Shown: positions 22,541 to 36,020 of the stretch, piece after piece
Layout of the letters: each line of letters starts with the position of its first letter
How positions within the stretch are numbered: position 1 is the first letter of the stretch
Source: Ptiloglossa arizonensis
Taxonomy: Eukaryota > Arthropoda > Insecta > Hymenoptera > Colletidae
Reading direction: 5' to 3'
Length of the DNA: 64,000 bases
NCBI RefSeq assembly: GCF_051014685.1
Contig: NW_027478958.1
Span: 1 to 64,000 of the forward strand
Position numbers and translations under genes: made by a program
Notes under the pieces: generated by a model
The model's database searches: none
What the model saw: the letters and a program-made list of their open reading frames with translations, nothing else
What the model was told of the DNA's origin: nothing

Positions 22541-25500
22541 GCAAGTCTGATACGCGAAACCAATAACTACAAAGGCCTAGGGGAAAAATACACATGCCGT
22601 TGTAATCGGGCGAGTTTCTACTTCCACATGCAACAGGAATTTCTCGAGTTCGTCAATCCGTTCGCGAGATATGGTAGTTTGAAGATAAGGAATAGTTGAG
22701 AAACCATCAAAATTTTCGCAAGTCTGATACTCGAAACCAATAACTACAAAGGCATTGGGGGAAAATACACATACCGTTGTAATCGGGCGAGTTTCTGCTT
22801 TCAGATGCAACAGGAATTTCTCGAGTTCGTCAATCCGTTCGCGAGATATGAGAGTTTGAAGTTAAGGAATGGTTGAGAAACCATCAAAATTTTCGCAAGT
22901 CTGATACTCGAAACCAATAACTACAAATGCCTAGGGGAAAAATACACATACCATTGTAATCGGGCGAGATTCTACTTTCACATGCAACAGGAATTTCTCG
23001 AGTTCGTCATTGCGTTCGCGAGATATGGCAGTTTGAAGTTAAGGAATGGTTGAGAAATCTTCAAAATTTTCGCAAGTCTGATACTCGCATCCAATAACTG
23101 GAATGGCCTGGGGGAAAAGTACACACACCGTTGTAATCGGGCGAGTTTCTGCTTTCAGATGCAATAGGAAATTCTCGAGTTCGTCAATCCGTTCGCGAGA
23201 TATGGAAGTGTGAAAATAAGGAATGGTTGAGGAACCATCAAAATTTTCGCAAGTCTGATACGCGAAACCAATAACTACAAAGGCCTAGGGGAAAAATACA
23301 CATACCGTTGTAATCGGGTGACTTTCTACTTTTACATGCAACAGGAATTTCTCGAGTTCGTCATTCCGTTCGCGGGATATGGGAATTTGAAGTTAAGGAA
23401 TGGTTGAGAAATCATCAAAATTTTCGCAAGTCTGATACTCGAAACCAATAACTACAAAGGCCTAGGGGAAAAATACACATTCCGTTGTAATCGGGCGAGT
23501 TTCTACTTCCACATGCAACAGGAATTTCTCGAGTTCGTCAATCGGTTCGCGAGATATGGTAGTTTGAAGTTAAGGAATGGTTGAGAAACCATCAAAATTT
23601 TTGCAAGTCTGATACTCGAAACCAATAACTACAAATGCCTAGGGGAAAAATACACATACCATTGTAATGGTGCAAGATTCTACTTTCACATGCAACAAGA
23701 ACTTCTCGAGTTCGTCATTGCGTTCGCGAGATATGGCAGTTTGAAGCTAAGGAATGGTTGAGAAATCTTCAAAATTTTCGCTGGTCTGATACTCGAAACC
23801 AACAACAACTATGGCCTAGGGCAAAAATACACATACCGTTGTAATCGGGCGAGTTTCTGCATTCAGATGCAATAGGAAATTCTCGAGTTCGTCAATCCGT
23901 TCGCGAGATATGTAAGTTTGAAGTTAAGGAATGCTTGAGAAACCATCAAAATTTTCGCTGGTCTGTTACTCGAAACCAACAACTGGAATGGCCTAGGGGA
24001 AAAGTACACACACCGTTGTAATCGGGCGAGTTTCTGCTTTCAGATGCAATAGGAAATTCTCGAGTTCGTCAATCCGTTCGCGAGATATGGAAGTGTGAAA
24101 ATAAGGAATGGTTGAGAAACCATCAAAATTTTCGCAAGTCTGATACGCGAAACCAATAACTACAAAGGCCTAGGGGAAAAATACACATACCGTTGTAATC
24201 GGGTGACTTTCTACTTTTACATGCAACAGGAATTTCTCGAGTTCGTCATTCCGTTCGCGGGATATGGGATTTTGAAGTTAAGGAATGGATGAGAAATCAT
24301 CAAAATTTTTGCAAGTCTGATACTCGAAACCAATAACTACAAATGCCTAGGGGAAAAATACACATACCATTGTAATGGGGCAAGATTCTACTTTCACATG
24401 CAACAAGAACTTCTCGAGTTCGTCATTGCGTTCGCGAGATATGGCAGTTTGAAATTAAGGAATGGTTGAGAAATCTTCAAAATTTTCGCTGGTCTGATAC
24501 TCGAAACCAACAACAACTATGGCCTAGGGCAAAAATACACATACCGTTGTAATCGGGCGAGTTTCTGCATTCAGATGCAATAGGAAATTCTCGAGTTCGT
24601 CAATCCGTTCGCGAGATATGTAAGTTTGAAGTTAAGGAATGCTTGAGAAACCATCAAAATTTTCGCTGGTCTGATACTCGAAACCAACAACTGGAATGGC
24701 CTAGGGGAAAAGTACACACACCGTTGTAATCGAGCGAGTTTCTGCTTTCAGATGCAATAGGAAATTCTCGAGTTCGTCAATCCGTTCGCGAGATATGGAA
24801 GTGTGAAAATAAGGAATGGTTGAGAAACCATCAAAATTTTCGCAAGTCTGATACGCGAAACCAATAACTACAAAGGCCTAGGGGAAAAATACACATACCG
24901 TTGTAATCGGGTGACTTTCTACTTTTACATGCAACAGGAATTTCTCGAGTTCGTCAATCCGTTCGCGGGATATGGGAATTTGAAGTTAAGGAATGGTTGA
25001 GAAACCATCAAAATTTTCGCAAGTCTGATACTCGAAACCAATAACTGGAATGGCCTAGGGGAAAAGTACGCATACCATTGTAATCGGGCGACTTTCTACT
25101 TTCAGATGCAACAGGAATTTCTGGAGTTCGTCAATCCGTTCGCGAGAAATGGGAGTTTGAAGTTAAGGAATTGTTGAGAAACCATCAAAATTTTCGCAAG
25201 TCTGATACTCGAAACCAATAACTACAATGCACTAGGGGAAAAATACACATGCCGTTGTAATCGGGCGAGTTTATACTTTCAGATGTAACAGGAATTTCTC
25301 GAGTTCGTCAATCCGTTCGCGAGATATGGGAGTTTGAAGTTAAGGAATGGTTGAGAAACCATCAAAATTTACGCAAGTCTGATACGCGAAACCAATAACT
25401 ACAAAGGCCTAGGGGAAAAATACACATACCGTTGTAATCGGGTGACTTTCTACTTTTACATGCAACAGGAATTTCTCGAGTTCGTCAATCCGTTCGCGGG

Positions 25501-26611
25501 ATATGGGAATTTGAAGTTAAGGAATGGTTGAGAAATCATCAAAATTTTCGCAAGTCTGATACTCGAAACCAATAACTACAAAGGCCTAGGGGAAAAATAC
25601 ACATTCCGTTGTAATCGGGCGAGTTTCTACTTCCACATGCAACAGGAATTTCTCGAGTTCGTCAATCCGTTCGCGGGATATGGGAATTTGAAGTTAAGGA
25701 ATGGTTGAGAAATCATCAAAATTTTCGCAAGTCTGATACTCGAAACCAATAACTACAAAGGCCTAGGGGAAAAATACACATTCCGTTGTAATCGGGCGAG
25801 TTTCTACTTCCACATGCAACAGGAATTTCTCGAGTTCGTCAATCCGTTCGCGAGGTATGGTAGTTTGAAGTTAAGGAATGGTTGAGAAACCATCAAAATT
25901 TTCGCAAGTCTGATACTCGAAACCAATAACTACAAATGCCTAGGGGAAAAATACACATACCATTGTAATGGTGCGAGATTCTACTTTCACATGCAACAGG
26001 AACTTCTCGAGTTCGTCATTAAGTTCGCGAGACATGGCAGTTTGAAGTTAAGGAATGGTTGAGAAATCTTCAAAATTTTCGCTGGTCTGATACTCGAAAC
26101 CAACAACAACTATGGCCTAGGGCAAAAATACACATACCGTTGTAATTGGGCGAGTTTCTGCATTCGGATGCAATAGAAAATTCTCGATTTCGTCAATCCG
26201 TTCGCGAGATATGTAAGTTTGAAGTTAAGGAATGCTTGAGAAACCATCAAAATTTTCGCTGGTCTGATACGCGAAACCAATAACTACAAAGGCCTAGGGG
26301 AAAAATACACATACCGTTGTAATCGGGTGACTTTCTACTTTTACATGCAACAGGAATTTCTCGAGTTCGTCAATCCGTTCGCGGGATATGGGAATTTGAA
26401 GTTAAGGAATGGTTGAGAAACCATCAAAATTTTCGCAAGTCTGATACTCGAAACCAATAACTACAAAGACCTAGGAGAAAAATACAGGTACTGTTGTAAT
26501 CGGGCCACTTTCTACTTTCACATGCAATAGGAATTTCTCGAGTTCGTCAATCCGTTCGCGGGATATGGGAGTTTGAAGTTAAGGAATGGTTGAGAAACCA
26601 TCAAAATTTTC
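22541..26611 (+). repeat. Domain II HOR unit, 23 monomers (4,071 bp)
   Basis: It starts at GCAAGTCTGATACGCG (22,541), and the next unit starts identically at 26,612. The first 2.8 kb matches 26,612-29,436 at a constant 4,071 bp; for example GAAAAGTACGCATACC occurs at 25,061 and 29,132. At about 25,370 (CAAAATTTACGCAAG) the match jumps to 31,211, so 10 monomers of the longer unit are missing. One monomer is doubled at about 25,500/25,677 and one extra monomer with ACAGGTACTGTTG lies near 26,480. The arithmetic closes: 31 - 10 + 2 = 23. Confidence 0.8.
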
Positions 26612-29600
26612 GCAAGTCTGATACGCGAAACCAATAACTACAAAGGCCTAGGGGAAAAATACACATGCCGTTGTAATCGGGCGAGTTTCTACTTCCACAT
26701 GCAACAGGAATTTCTCGAGTTCGTCAATCCGTTCGCGAGATATGGTAGTTTGAAGATAAGGAATAGTTGAGAAACCATCAAAATTTTCGCAAGTCTGATA
26801 CTCGAAACCAATAACTACAAAGGCATTGGGGGAAAATACACATACCGTTGTAATCGGGCGAGTTTCTGCTTTCAGATGCAACAGGAATTTCTCGAGTTCG
26901 TCAATCCGTTCGCGAGATATGAGAGTTTGAAGTTAAGGAATGGTTGAGAAACCATCAAAATTTTCGCAAGTCTGATACTCGAAACCAATAACTACAAATG
27001 CCTAGGGGAAAAATACACATACCATTGTAATCGGGCGAGATTCTACTTTCACATGCAACAGGAATTTCTCGAGTTCGTCATTGCGTTCGCGAGATATGGC
27101 AGTTTGAAGTTAAGGAATGGTTGAGAAATCTTCAAAATTTTCGCAAGTCTGATACTCGCATCCAATAACTGGAATGGCCTGGGGGAAAAGTACACACACC
27201 GTTGTAATCGGGCGAGTTTCTGCTTTCAGATGCAATAGGAAATTCTCGAGTTCGTCAATCCGTTCGCGAGATATGGAAGTGTGAAAATAAGGAATGGTTG
27301 AGGAACCATCAAAATTTTCGCAAGTCTGATACGCGAAACCAATAACTACAAAGGCCTAGGGGAAAAATACACATACCGTTGTAATCGGGTGACTTTCTAC
27401 TTTTACATGCAACAGGAATTTCTCGAGTTCGTCATTCCGTTCGCGGGATATGGGAATTTGAAGTTAAGGAATGGTTGAGAAATCATCAAAATTTTCGCAA
27501 GTCTGATACTCGAAACCAATAACTACAAAGGCCTAGGGGAAAAATACACATTCCGTTGTAATCGGGCGAGTTTCTACTTCCACATGCAACAGGAATTTCT
27601 CGAGTTCGTCAATCCGTTCGCGAGATATGGTAGTTTGAAGTTAAGGAATGGTTGAGAAACCATCAAAATTTTTGCAAGTCTGATACTCGAAACCAATAAC
27701 TACAAATGCCTAGGGGAAAAATACACATACCATTGTAATGGTGCAAGATTCTACTTTCACATGCAACAAGAACTTCTCGAGTTCGTCATTGCGTTCGCGA
27801 GATATGGCAGTTTGAAGTTAAGGAATGGTTGAGAAATCTTCAAAATTTTCGCTGGTCTGATACTCGAAACCAACAACAACTATGGCCTAGGGCAAAAATA
27901 CACATACCGTTGTAATCGGGCGAGTTTCTGCATTCAGATGCAATAGGAAATTCTCGAGTTCGTCAATCCGTTCGCGAGATATGTAAGTTTGAAGTTAAGG
28001 AATGCTTGAGAAACCATCAAAATTTTCGCTGGTCTGATACTCGAAACCAACAACTGGAATGGCCTAGGGGAAAAGTACACACACCGTTGTAATCGGGCGA
28101 GTTTCTGCTTTCAGATGCAATAGGAAATTCTCGAGTTCGTCAATCCGTTCGCGAGATATGGAAGTGTGAAAATAAGGAATGGTTGAGAAACCATCAAAAT
28201 TTTCGCAAGTCTGATACGCGAAACCAATAACTACAAAGGCCTAGGGGAAAAATACACATACCGTTGTAATCGGGTGACTTTCTACTTTTACATGCAACAG
28301 GAATTTCTCGAGTTCGTCATTCCGTTCGCGGGATATGGGATTTTGAAGTTAAGGAATGGATGAGAAATCATCAAAATTTTTGCAAGTCTGATACTCGAAA
28401 CCAATAACTACAAATGCCTAGGGGAAAAATACACATACCATTGTAATGGGGCAAGATTCTACTTTCACATGCAACAAGAACTTCTCGAGTTCGTCATTGC
28501 GTTCGCGAGATATGGCAGTTTGAAATTAAGGAATGGTTGAGAAATCTTCAAAATTTTCGCTGGTCTGATACTCGAAACCAACAACAACTATGGCCTAGGG
28601 CAAAAATACACATACCGTTGTAATCGGGCGAGTTTCTGCATTCAGATGCAATAGGAAATTCTCGAGTTCGTCAATCCGTTCGCGAGATATGTAAGTTTGA
28701 AGTTAAGGAATGCTTGAGAAACCATCAAAATTTTCGCTGGTCTGATACTCGAAACCAACAACTGGAATGGCCTAGGGGAAAAGTACACACACCGTTGTAA
28801 TCGAGCGAGTTTCTGCTTTCAGATGCAATAGGAAATTCTCGAGTTCGTCAATCCGTTCGCGAGATATGGAAGTGTGAAAATAAGGAATGGTTGAGAAACC
28901 ATCAAAATTTTCGCAAGTCTGATACGCGAAACCAATAACTACAAAGGCCTAGAGGAAAAATACACATACCGTTGTAATCGGGTGACTTTCTACTTTTACA
29001 TGCAACAGGAATTTCTCGAGTTCGTCAATCCGTTCGCGGGATATGGGAATTTGAAGTTAAGGAATGGTTGAGAAACCATCAAAATTTTCGCAAGTCTGAT
29101 ACTCGAAACCAATAACTGGAATGGCCTAGGGGAAAAGTACGCATACCATTGTAATCGGGCGACTTTCTACTTTCAGATGCAACAGGAATTTCTGGAGTTC
29201 GTCAATCCGTTCGCGAGAAATGGGAGTTTGAAGTTAAGGAATTGTTGAGAAACCATCAAAATTTTCGCAAGTCTGATACTCGAAACCAATAACTACAATG
29301 CACTAGGGGAAAAATACACATGCCGTTGTAATCGGGCGAGTTTATACTTTCAGATGTAACAGGAATTTCTCGAGTTCGTCAATCCGTTCGCGAGATATGG
29401 GAGTTTGAAGTTAAGGAATGGTTGAGAAACCATCAAAATTTTCGCAAGTCTGATACTCGAAACCAATAACTGGAATGGCCTAGGGGAAAAGTACACACAC
29501 CGTTTTAATCGGGCGAGTTTCTGCTTTCAGATGCAATAGGAAATTCTCGAATTCGTCAATCCGTTCGCGAGATATGGAAGTGTGAAAATAAGGAATGGTT

Positions 29601-32097
29601 GAGAAACCTTCAAAATTTTCGCAAGTCTGATACTCGAAACCAATAACTACAAAGGCCTAGGGGAAAAATACACATTCCGTTGTAATCGGGCGAGTTTCTA
29701 CTTCCACATGCAACAGGAATTTCTCGAGTTCGTCAATCCGTTCGCGAGATATGGGAGTTTGAAGTTAAGGAATGCTTGAGAAACCATCAAAATTTTCGCT
29801 GGTCTGATATTCGAAACCAACAACTGGAATGGCCTAGGCGAAAAGTACACACGCCGTTGTAATCAGGCGAGTTTCTGCTTTCAGATGCAATAGGAAATTC
29901 TCGAGTTCGTCAATCCGTTCGCGAGATATGGAAGTGTGAAAATAAGGAATGGTTGAGAAACCATCAAAATTTTCACAAGTCTGATACTCGAATCCAATAA
30001 CTACAAAGACCTAGGAGAAAAATGCACATACCGTTGTAATCGGGCGACTTTCTACTTTCACATGCAACAGGAATTTCTCGAGTTCGTCAATCCGTTCGCG
30101 AGATATGGGAGTTTGAAGTTAAGGAATGCTTGAGAAACCATCAAAATTTTCGCTGGTCTGATACTCGAAACCAACAACTGGAATGGCCTAGGGGAAAAGT
30201 ACACACACCGTTGTAATCGGGCGAGTTTCTGCTTTCAGATGCAATAGGAAATTCTCGAGTTCGTCAATCCGTTCGCAAGATATGGAAGTGTGAAAATAAG
30301 GAATGGTTGAGAAACCATCAAAATTTTCGCAAGTCTGATACTCGAAACCAATAACTACAAAGACCTAGGAGAAAAATGCACATACCGTTGTAATCGGGCG
30401 ACTTTCTACTTTCACATGCAACAGGAATTTCTCGAGTTCGTCAATCCGTTCGCGAGATATGGAAGTGTGAAAATAAGGAATGGTTGAGAAACCATCAAAA
30501 TTTTCACAAGTCTGATACTCGAATCCAATAACTACAAAGACCTAGGAGAAAAATGCACATTCCGTTGTAATCGGGCGAGTTTCTACTTCCACATGCAACA
30601 GGAATTTCTCGAGTTCGTCAATCCGTTCGCGAGATATGGTAGTTTGAAGTTAAGGAATGGTTGAGAAACCATCAAAATTTTCGCAAGTCTGATACTCGAA
30701 ACCAATAACTGGAATGGCCCAGGGGAAAATACACACACCGTTGCAATCGGGCGAGTTTCTGCTTTCAGATGAAACAGGAATTTCTCGAGTTCGTCGTTGG
30801 GTTCGCGAGATATGGCAGTTTGAAGTTAAGGAATGGTGGAGAAATCTTCAAAATTTTCGCAAGTCTGATACTCGCATCCAATAACTACTATGGCCTAGGG
30901 CAAAAATACACATACCGTTGTAATCGGGCGTGTTTCTGCTGTCAGATGCAATAGGAAATTCTCGAGTTCGTCACTCCGTTCGCGAGATATGGGAGTTTCA
31001 AGTTAAGGAATGGTTGAGAAACCATCAAAATTTTCGCAAGTCTGATACTCGAAACAAATAACTACAAAGGCATAGCGGGAAAATACACATACCGTTGTAA
31101 TCGGGCGAGTTTCTGCTTTCAGATGCAATAGGAAATTCTCGAGTTCGTCAATCCGTTCGCGAGATATGGAAGTGTGAAAATAAGGAATGGTTGAGAAACC
31201 ATCAAAATTTACGCAAGTCTGATACGCGAAACCAATAACTACAAAGGCCTAGGGGAAAAATACACATACCGTTGTAATCGGGTGACTTTCTACTTTTACA
31301 TGCAACAGGAATTTCTCGAGTTCGTCAATCCGTTCGCGGGATATGGGAATTTGAAGTTAAGGAATGGTTGAGAAATCATCAAAATTTTCGCAAGTCTGAT
31401 ACTCGAAACCAATAACTACAAAGGCCTAGGGGAAAAATACACATTCCGTTGTAATCGGGCGAGTTTCTACTTCCACATGCAACAGGAATTTCTCGAGTTC
31501 GTCAATCCGTTCGCGAGGTATGGTAGTTTGAAGTTAAGGAATGGTTGAGAAACCATCAAAATTTTCGCAAGTCTGATACTCGAAACCAATAACTACAAAT
31601 GCCTAGGGGAAAAATACACATACCATTGTAATGGTGCGAGATTCTACTTTCACATGCAACAGGAACTTCTCGAGTTCGTCATTAAGTTCGCGAGACATGG
31701 CAGTTTGAAGTTAAGGAATGGTTGAGAAATCTTCAAAATTTTCGCTGGTCTGATACTCGAAACCAACAACAACTATGGCCTAGGGCAAAAATACACATAC
31801 CGTTGTAATTGGGCGAGTTTCTGCATTCGGATGCAATAGGAAATTCTCGATTTCGTCAATCCGTTCGCGAGATATGTAAGTTTGAAGTTAAGGAATGCTT
31901 GAGAAACCATCAAAATTTTCGCTGGTCTGATACGCGAAACCAATAACTACAAAGGCCTAGGGGAAAAATACACATACCGTTGTAATCGGGTGACTTTCTA
32001 CTTTTACATGCAACAGGAATTTCTCGAGTTCGTCAATCCGTTCGCGGGATATGGGAATTTGAAGTTAAGGAATGGTTGAGAAACCATCAAAATTTTC
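26612..32097 (+). repeat. Domain II HOR unit, 31 monomers (5,486 bp)
   Basis: The same start motif recurs at 32,098. Shared landmarks at a 5,486-bp offset include ATACACATGCCG at the start, CGTTTTAATC at 29,501 and 34,987, and CAAAATTTTTGCAAG. From about 29,740 the offset to the next unit becomes 5,663 bp because this unit has lost one monomer. The one-base shortfall from 31 x 177 lies in CCCAGGGGAAAATACAC at about 30,718. Confidence 0.8.
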
Positions 32098-35000
32098 GCA
32101 AGTCTGATACGCGAAACCAATAACTACAAAGGCCTAGGGGAAAAATACACATGCCGTTGTAATCGGGCGAGTTTCTACTTCCACATGCAACAGGAATTTC
32201 TCGAGTTCGTCAATCCGTTCGCGAGATATGGTAGTTTGAAGATAAGGAATAGTTGAGAAACCATCAAAATTTTCGCAAGTCTGATACTCGAAACCAATAA
32301 CTACAAAGGCATTGGGGGAAAATACACATACCGTTGTAATCGGGCGAGTTTCTGCTTTCAGATGCAACAGGAATTTCTCGAGTTCGTCAATCCGTTCGCG
32401 AGATATGAGAGTTTGAAGTTAAGGAATGGTTGAGAAACCATCAAAATTTTCGCAAGTCTGATACTCGAAACCAATAACTACAAATGCCTAGGGGAAAAAT
32501 ACACATACCATTGTAATCGGGCGAGATTCTACTTTCACATGCAACAGGAATTTCTCGAGTTCGTCATTGCGTTCGCGAGATATGGCAGTTTGAAGTTAAG
32601 GAATGGTTGAGAAATCTTCAAAATTTTCGCAAGTCTGATACTCGCATCCAATAACTGGAATGGCCTGGGGGAAAAGTACACACACCGTTGTAATCGGGCG
32701 AGTTTCTGCTTTCAGATGCAATAGGAAATTCTCGAGTTCGTCAATCCGTTCGCGAGATATGGAAGTGTGAAAATAAGGAATGGTTGAGGAACCATCAAAA
32801 TTTTCGCAAGTCTGATACGCGAAACCAATAACTACAAAGGCCTAGGGGAAAAATACACATACCGTTGTAATCGGGTGACTTTCTACTTTTACATGCAACA
32901 GGAATTTCTCGAGTTCGTCATTCCGTTCGCGGGATATGGGAATTTGAAGTTAAGGAATGGTTGAGAAATCATCAAAATTTTCGCAAGTCTGATACTCGAA
33001 ACCAATAACTACAAAGGCCTAGGGGAAAAATACACATTCCGTTGTAATCGGGCGAGTTTCTACTTCCACATGCAACAGGAATTTCTCGAGTTCGTCAATC
33101 CGTTCGCGAGATATGGTAGTTTGAAGTTAAGGAATGGTTGAGAAACCATCAAAATTTTTGCAAGTCTGATACTCGAAACCAATAACTACAAATGCCTAGG
33201 GGAAAAATACACATACCATTGTAATGGTGCAAGATTCTACTTTCACATGCAACAAGAACTTCTCGAGTTCGTCATTGCGTTCGCGAGATATGGCAGTTTG
33301 AAGTTAAGGAATGGTTGAGAAATCTTCAAAATTTTCGCTGGTCTGACACTCGAAACCAACAACAACTATGGCCTAGGGCAAAAATACACATACCGTTGTA
33401 ATCGGGCGAGTTTCTGCATTCAGATGCAATAGGAAATTCTCGAGTTCGTCAATCCGTTCGCGAGATATGTAAGTTTGAAGTTAAGGAATGCTTGAGAAAC
33501 CATCAAAATTTTCGCTGGTCTGTTACTCGAAACCAACAACTGGAATGGCCTAGGGGAAAAGTACACACACCGTTGTAATCGGGCGAGTTTCTGCTTTCAG
33601 ATGCAATAGGAAATTCTCGAGTTCGTCAATCCGTTCGCGAGATATGGAAGTGTGAAAATAAGGAATGGTTGAGAAACCATCAAAATTTTCGCAAGTCTGA
33701 TACGCGAAACCAATAACTACAAAGGCCTAGGGGAAAAATACACATACCGTTGTAATCGGGTGACTTTCTACTTTTACATGCAACAGGAATTTCTCGAGTT
33801 CGTCATTCCGTTCGCGGGATATGGGATTTTGAAGTTAAGGAATGGATGAGAAATCATCAAAATTTTTGCAAGTCTGATACTCGAAACCAATAACTACAAA
33901 TGCCTAGGGGAAAAATACACATACCATTGTAATGGGGCAAGATTCTACTTTCACATGCAACAAGAACTTCTCGAGTTCGTCATTGCGTTCGCGAGATATG
34001 GCAGTTTGAAATTAAGGAATGGTTGAGAAATCTTCAAAATTTTCGCTGGTCTGATACTCGAAACCAACAACAACTATGGCCTAGGGCAAAAATACACATA
34101 CCGTTGTAATCGGGCGAGTTTCTGCATTCAGATGCAATAGGAAATTCTCGAGTTCGTCAATCCGTTCGCGAGATATGTAAGTTTGAAGTTAAGGAATGCT
34201 TGAGAAACCATCAAAATTTTCGCTGGTCTGATACTCGAAACCAACAACTGGAATGGCCTAGGGGAAAAGTACACACACCGTTGTAATCGAGCGAGTTTCT
34301 GCTTTCAGATGCAATAGGAAATTCTCGAGTTCGTCAATCCGTTCGCGAGATATGGAAGTGTGAAAATAAGGAATGGTTGAGAAACCATCAAAATTTTCGC
34401 AAGTCTGATACGCGAAACCAATAACTACAAAGGCCTAGGGGAAAAATACACATACCGTTGTAATCGGGTGACTTTCTACATTTACATGCAACAGGAATTT
34501 CTCGAGTTCGTCAATCCGTTCGCGGGATATGGGAATTTGAAGTTAAGGAATGGTTGAGAAACCATCAAAATTTTCGCAAGTCTGATACTCGAAACCAATA
34601 ACTGGAATGGCCTAGGGGAAAAGTACGCATACCATTGTAATCGGGCGGCTTTCTACTTTCAGATGCAACAGGAATTTCTGGAGTTCGTCAATCCGTTCGC
34701 GAGAAATGGGAGTTTGAAGTTAAGGAATTGTTGAGAAACCATCAAAATTTTCGCAAGTCTGATACTCGAAACCAATAACTACAATGCACTAGGGGAAAAA
34801 TACACATGCCGTTGTAATCGGGCGAGTTTATACTTTCAGATGTAACAGGAATTTCTCGAGTTCGTCAATCCGTTCGCGAGATATGGGAGTTTGAAGTTAA
34901 GGAATGGTTGAGAAACCATCAAAATTTTCGCAAGTCTGATACTCGAAACCAATAACTGGAATGGCCTAGGGGAAAAGTACACACACCGTTTTAATCGGGC

Positions 35001-36020
35001 GAGTTTCTGCTTTCAGATGCAATAGGAAATTCTCGAATTCGTCAATCCGTTCGCGAGATATGGAAGTGTGAAAATAAGGAATGGTTGAGAAACCTTCAAA
35101 ATTTTCGCAAGTCTGATACTCGAAACCAATAACTACAAAGGCCTAGGGGAAAAATACACATTCCGTTGTAATCGGGCGAGTTTCTACTTCCACATGCAAC
35201 AGGAATTTCTCGAGTTCGTCAATCCGTTCGCGAGATATGGTAGTTTGAAGTTAAGGAATGGTTGAGAAACCATCAAAATTTTCGCAAGTCTGATACTCGA
35301 AACCAATAACTACAATGGCCTATGGGAAAAATACACATACCGTTGTAATCGGGTGAGTTTCTGCTGTCAGATGCAACAGGAATTTCTCGAGTTCGTCAAT
35401 CCGTTCGCGAGATATGGGAGTTTGAAGTTAAGGAATGCTTGAGAAACCATCAAAATTTTCGCTGGTCTGATACTCGAAACCAACAACTGGAATGGCCTAG
35501 GGGAAAAGTACACACGCCGTTGTAATCAGGCGAGTTTCTGCTTTCAGATGCAATAGGAAATTCTCGAGTTCGTCAATCCGTTCGCGAGATATGGAAGTGT
35601 GAAAATAAGGAATGGTTGAGAAACCATCAAAATTTTCACAAGTCTGATACTCGAATCCAATAACTACAAAGACCTAGGAGAAAAATGCACATACCGTTGT
35701 AATCGGGCGACTTTCTACTTTCACATGCAACAGGAATTTCTCGAGTTCGTCAATCCGTTCGCGAGATATGGGAGTTTGAAGTTAAGGAATGCTTGAGAAA
35801 CCATCAAAATTTTCGCTGGTCTGATACTCGAAACCAACAACTGGAATGGCCTAGGGGAAAAGTACACACACCGTTGTAATCGGGCGAGTTTCTGCTTTCA
35901 GATGCAATAGGAAATTCTCGAGTTCGTCAATCCGTTCGCAAGATATGGAAGTGTGAAAATAAGGAATGGTTGAGAAACCATCAAAATTTTCGCAAGTCTG
36001 ATACTCGAAACCAATAACTA
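32098..36020 (+). repeat. Domain II HOR unit, partial (about 22 monomers)
   Basis: It follows 26,612 onward at 5,486 bp, then at 5,663 bp after 35,226, where it retains the TATGGGAAAAATAC and GGTGAGTTTCTGCTGTC monomer (35,226-35,402) lost from the preceding unit. The match ends at about 36,020, the boundary with domain III. A few private changes are visible, such as CTGACACTCG near 33,345 and GGGCGGCTTTC near 34,645. Confidence 0.8.

Larger units (their letters stand above)
17271..36020 (+). repeat. Satellite domain II (about 106 monomers)
   Basis: Diagnostic variants are GGAAGTGTGAAAATAAGG, TGATACGCGAAACC, GGGTGACTTTCTACTTTTAC, TTCGCGGGATATGGGA, CAACAACAACTATGGCC, ACATGCAACAAGAACTTC and CATTGCGTTCGCG. 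The region is dominated by HOR units of 23-31 monomers. It ends at about 36,020, where the match to about 30,345 (CAAAGACCTAGGAG) is lost and the array continues as CAATGGCCTAGG. Confidence 0.8.

Noticed and set aside
22577..22810. Identical 77-codon reverse-strand ORFs at 22,577, 26,648 and 32,134
   Set aside because: Identity comes from HOR duplication (offsets 4,071 and 5,486 bp), not from selection on a protein. The reverse frame is opened by the same monomer periodicity.
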